Assembly (NCBI GenBank): GCA_030636965.1
Contig: DAOVVW010000048.1
Location: forward strand, 1 to 6,670
Direction: 5' to 3'
Source of the DNA: Pseudomonadota bacterium
Lineage (GTDB): Bacteria; BMS3Abin14
Length of the DNA stretch: 6,670 nt
Below the pieces are notes generated by a model. The model saw only the letters and a list, made by a program, of their open reading frames with translations, was not told the DNA's origin and did no database searches. Positions 6,463 through 6,670 of this stretch are shown here, piece after piece; the stretch's first letter is position 1; each line of letters starts with the position of its first letter. The translations under genes and the position numbers were made by a program.

Positions 6463-6620
6463 GGTAGTGTCGTAAAAAGACCATCCGTGGCTATTTACTC
6501 CGCGGAAAGCGAAAAGTGTCATTTTCACTTTCCTTACAAATCAACAACTTGCGGTGCAAGTCATTGATTTGGGCGCCCCTTAATGGGCGCGTTGATGGAC
6601 TTAATTACGAGTCCATCAAC
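6463..6620. repeat. Multi-hairpin repeat element, copy 2 (compact)
   Basis: Follows copy 1 with three to four bases between, in the same orientation. It starts GGTAGTGTCGTAAAAAG and ends GAGTCCATCAAC. Stems are: A, imperfect (6472-6498); B, 12 pairs with one C/A mismatch (6504-6515 with 6522-6533); C, 16 positions with a three-base loop and two mismatches (6537-6571); D, GCGCCC/GGGCGC perfect (6573-6578 with 6585-6590); E, GTTGATGGACT perfect (6591-6601 with 6610-6620). It lacks the extra 46-base unit of copy 1 and so may be the basic form of about 156 bases. Confidence 0.8.
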
Positions 6621-6639
6621 TAATAACAGGGACAGGATT

Positions 6640-6670
6640 ATGTACATCAGCAAAGTCGACACATTACTGG
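6640..6670 (+). CDS. Possible start of the next gene (cut by window end)
   Basis: ATG at 6640 opens a frame (MYISKVDTLL) that runs to the window edge. The stretch CAGGGACAGGA (6627-6637) just before it could serve as a ribosome binding site. Ten residues are too few to recognise a family, and an open frame of this length is expected by chance. It is listed because it starts just after the repeat array ends, where a gene would be expected to resume. Confidence 0.25.
   Translation, partial: MYISKVDTLL

Noticed and set aside
6206..6475. An 89-codon + strand open frame crossing the end of era and the repeat array
   Set aside because: It begins inside era in another frame and runs through palindromic repeat DNA. 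The protein matches no family that I know, and no ribosome binding site was evident.
6257..6620. CRISPR array or integron attC sites
   Set aside because: Only two long copies with no spacer-like unique segments, and no integrase-type core sites were recognised.

Overview
The window reads as chromosomal DNA of a Gram-negative bacterium. The first gene encodes a lipoprotein, and the RodZ-type morphogenesis protein next to it is typical of rod-shaped Gram-negatives. The gene order, a second-type EF-G outside the rpsL-rpsG-tuf operon, and the palindromic intergenic repeats fit a deltaproteobacterium (Desulfobacterota) or a related uncultured anaerobe. That placement is inference; no taxonomic marker was searched. 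All recognisable genes are on the + strand.

Region 1 (1-1523): a TPR lipoprotein of the PilF/PilW kind, then a RodZ-like protein (HTH, one membrane helix, DUF4115) six bases later. In many bacteria this pair lies between rlmN and ispG. Neither is visible here.

Region 2 (1524-1860): a 337-base gap without a gene. It holds a 12-bp perfect hairpin (1529-1559) bounded by TAACAG direct repeats, and a separate AATTGG-type inverted repeat (1616-1681). A good ribosome binding site for the next gene ends the gap.

Region 3 (1861-6255): a tightly packed set of four genes. They are a divergent EF-G paralogue, a HAD phosphatase of the mannosyl-3-phosphoglycerate phosphatase family, RNase III (rnc) and the GTPase Era. 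The genes overlap by 4 and 14 bases and then abut with no gap, so they are probably one translationally coupled operon. Three of the four act on ribosomes or rRNA: EF-G on translocation or recycling, RNase III on rRNA processing, Era on 30S maturation. The sugar-phosphate phosphatase is the odd member.

Region 4 (6256-6670): directly after era come two tandem copies of a multi-hairpin repeat (about 200 and 156 bases). Each copy has four or more stem-loops, and one stem keeps its pairing through two-sided base changes between the copies. The first copy carries an internal duplication. The solo hairpin after rodZ looks like the two ends of this element joined together. This palindromic family is the least explained and most interesting part of the window. 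A short open frame at the right edge may begin the next gene.
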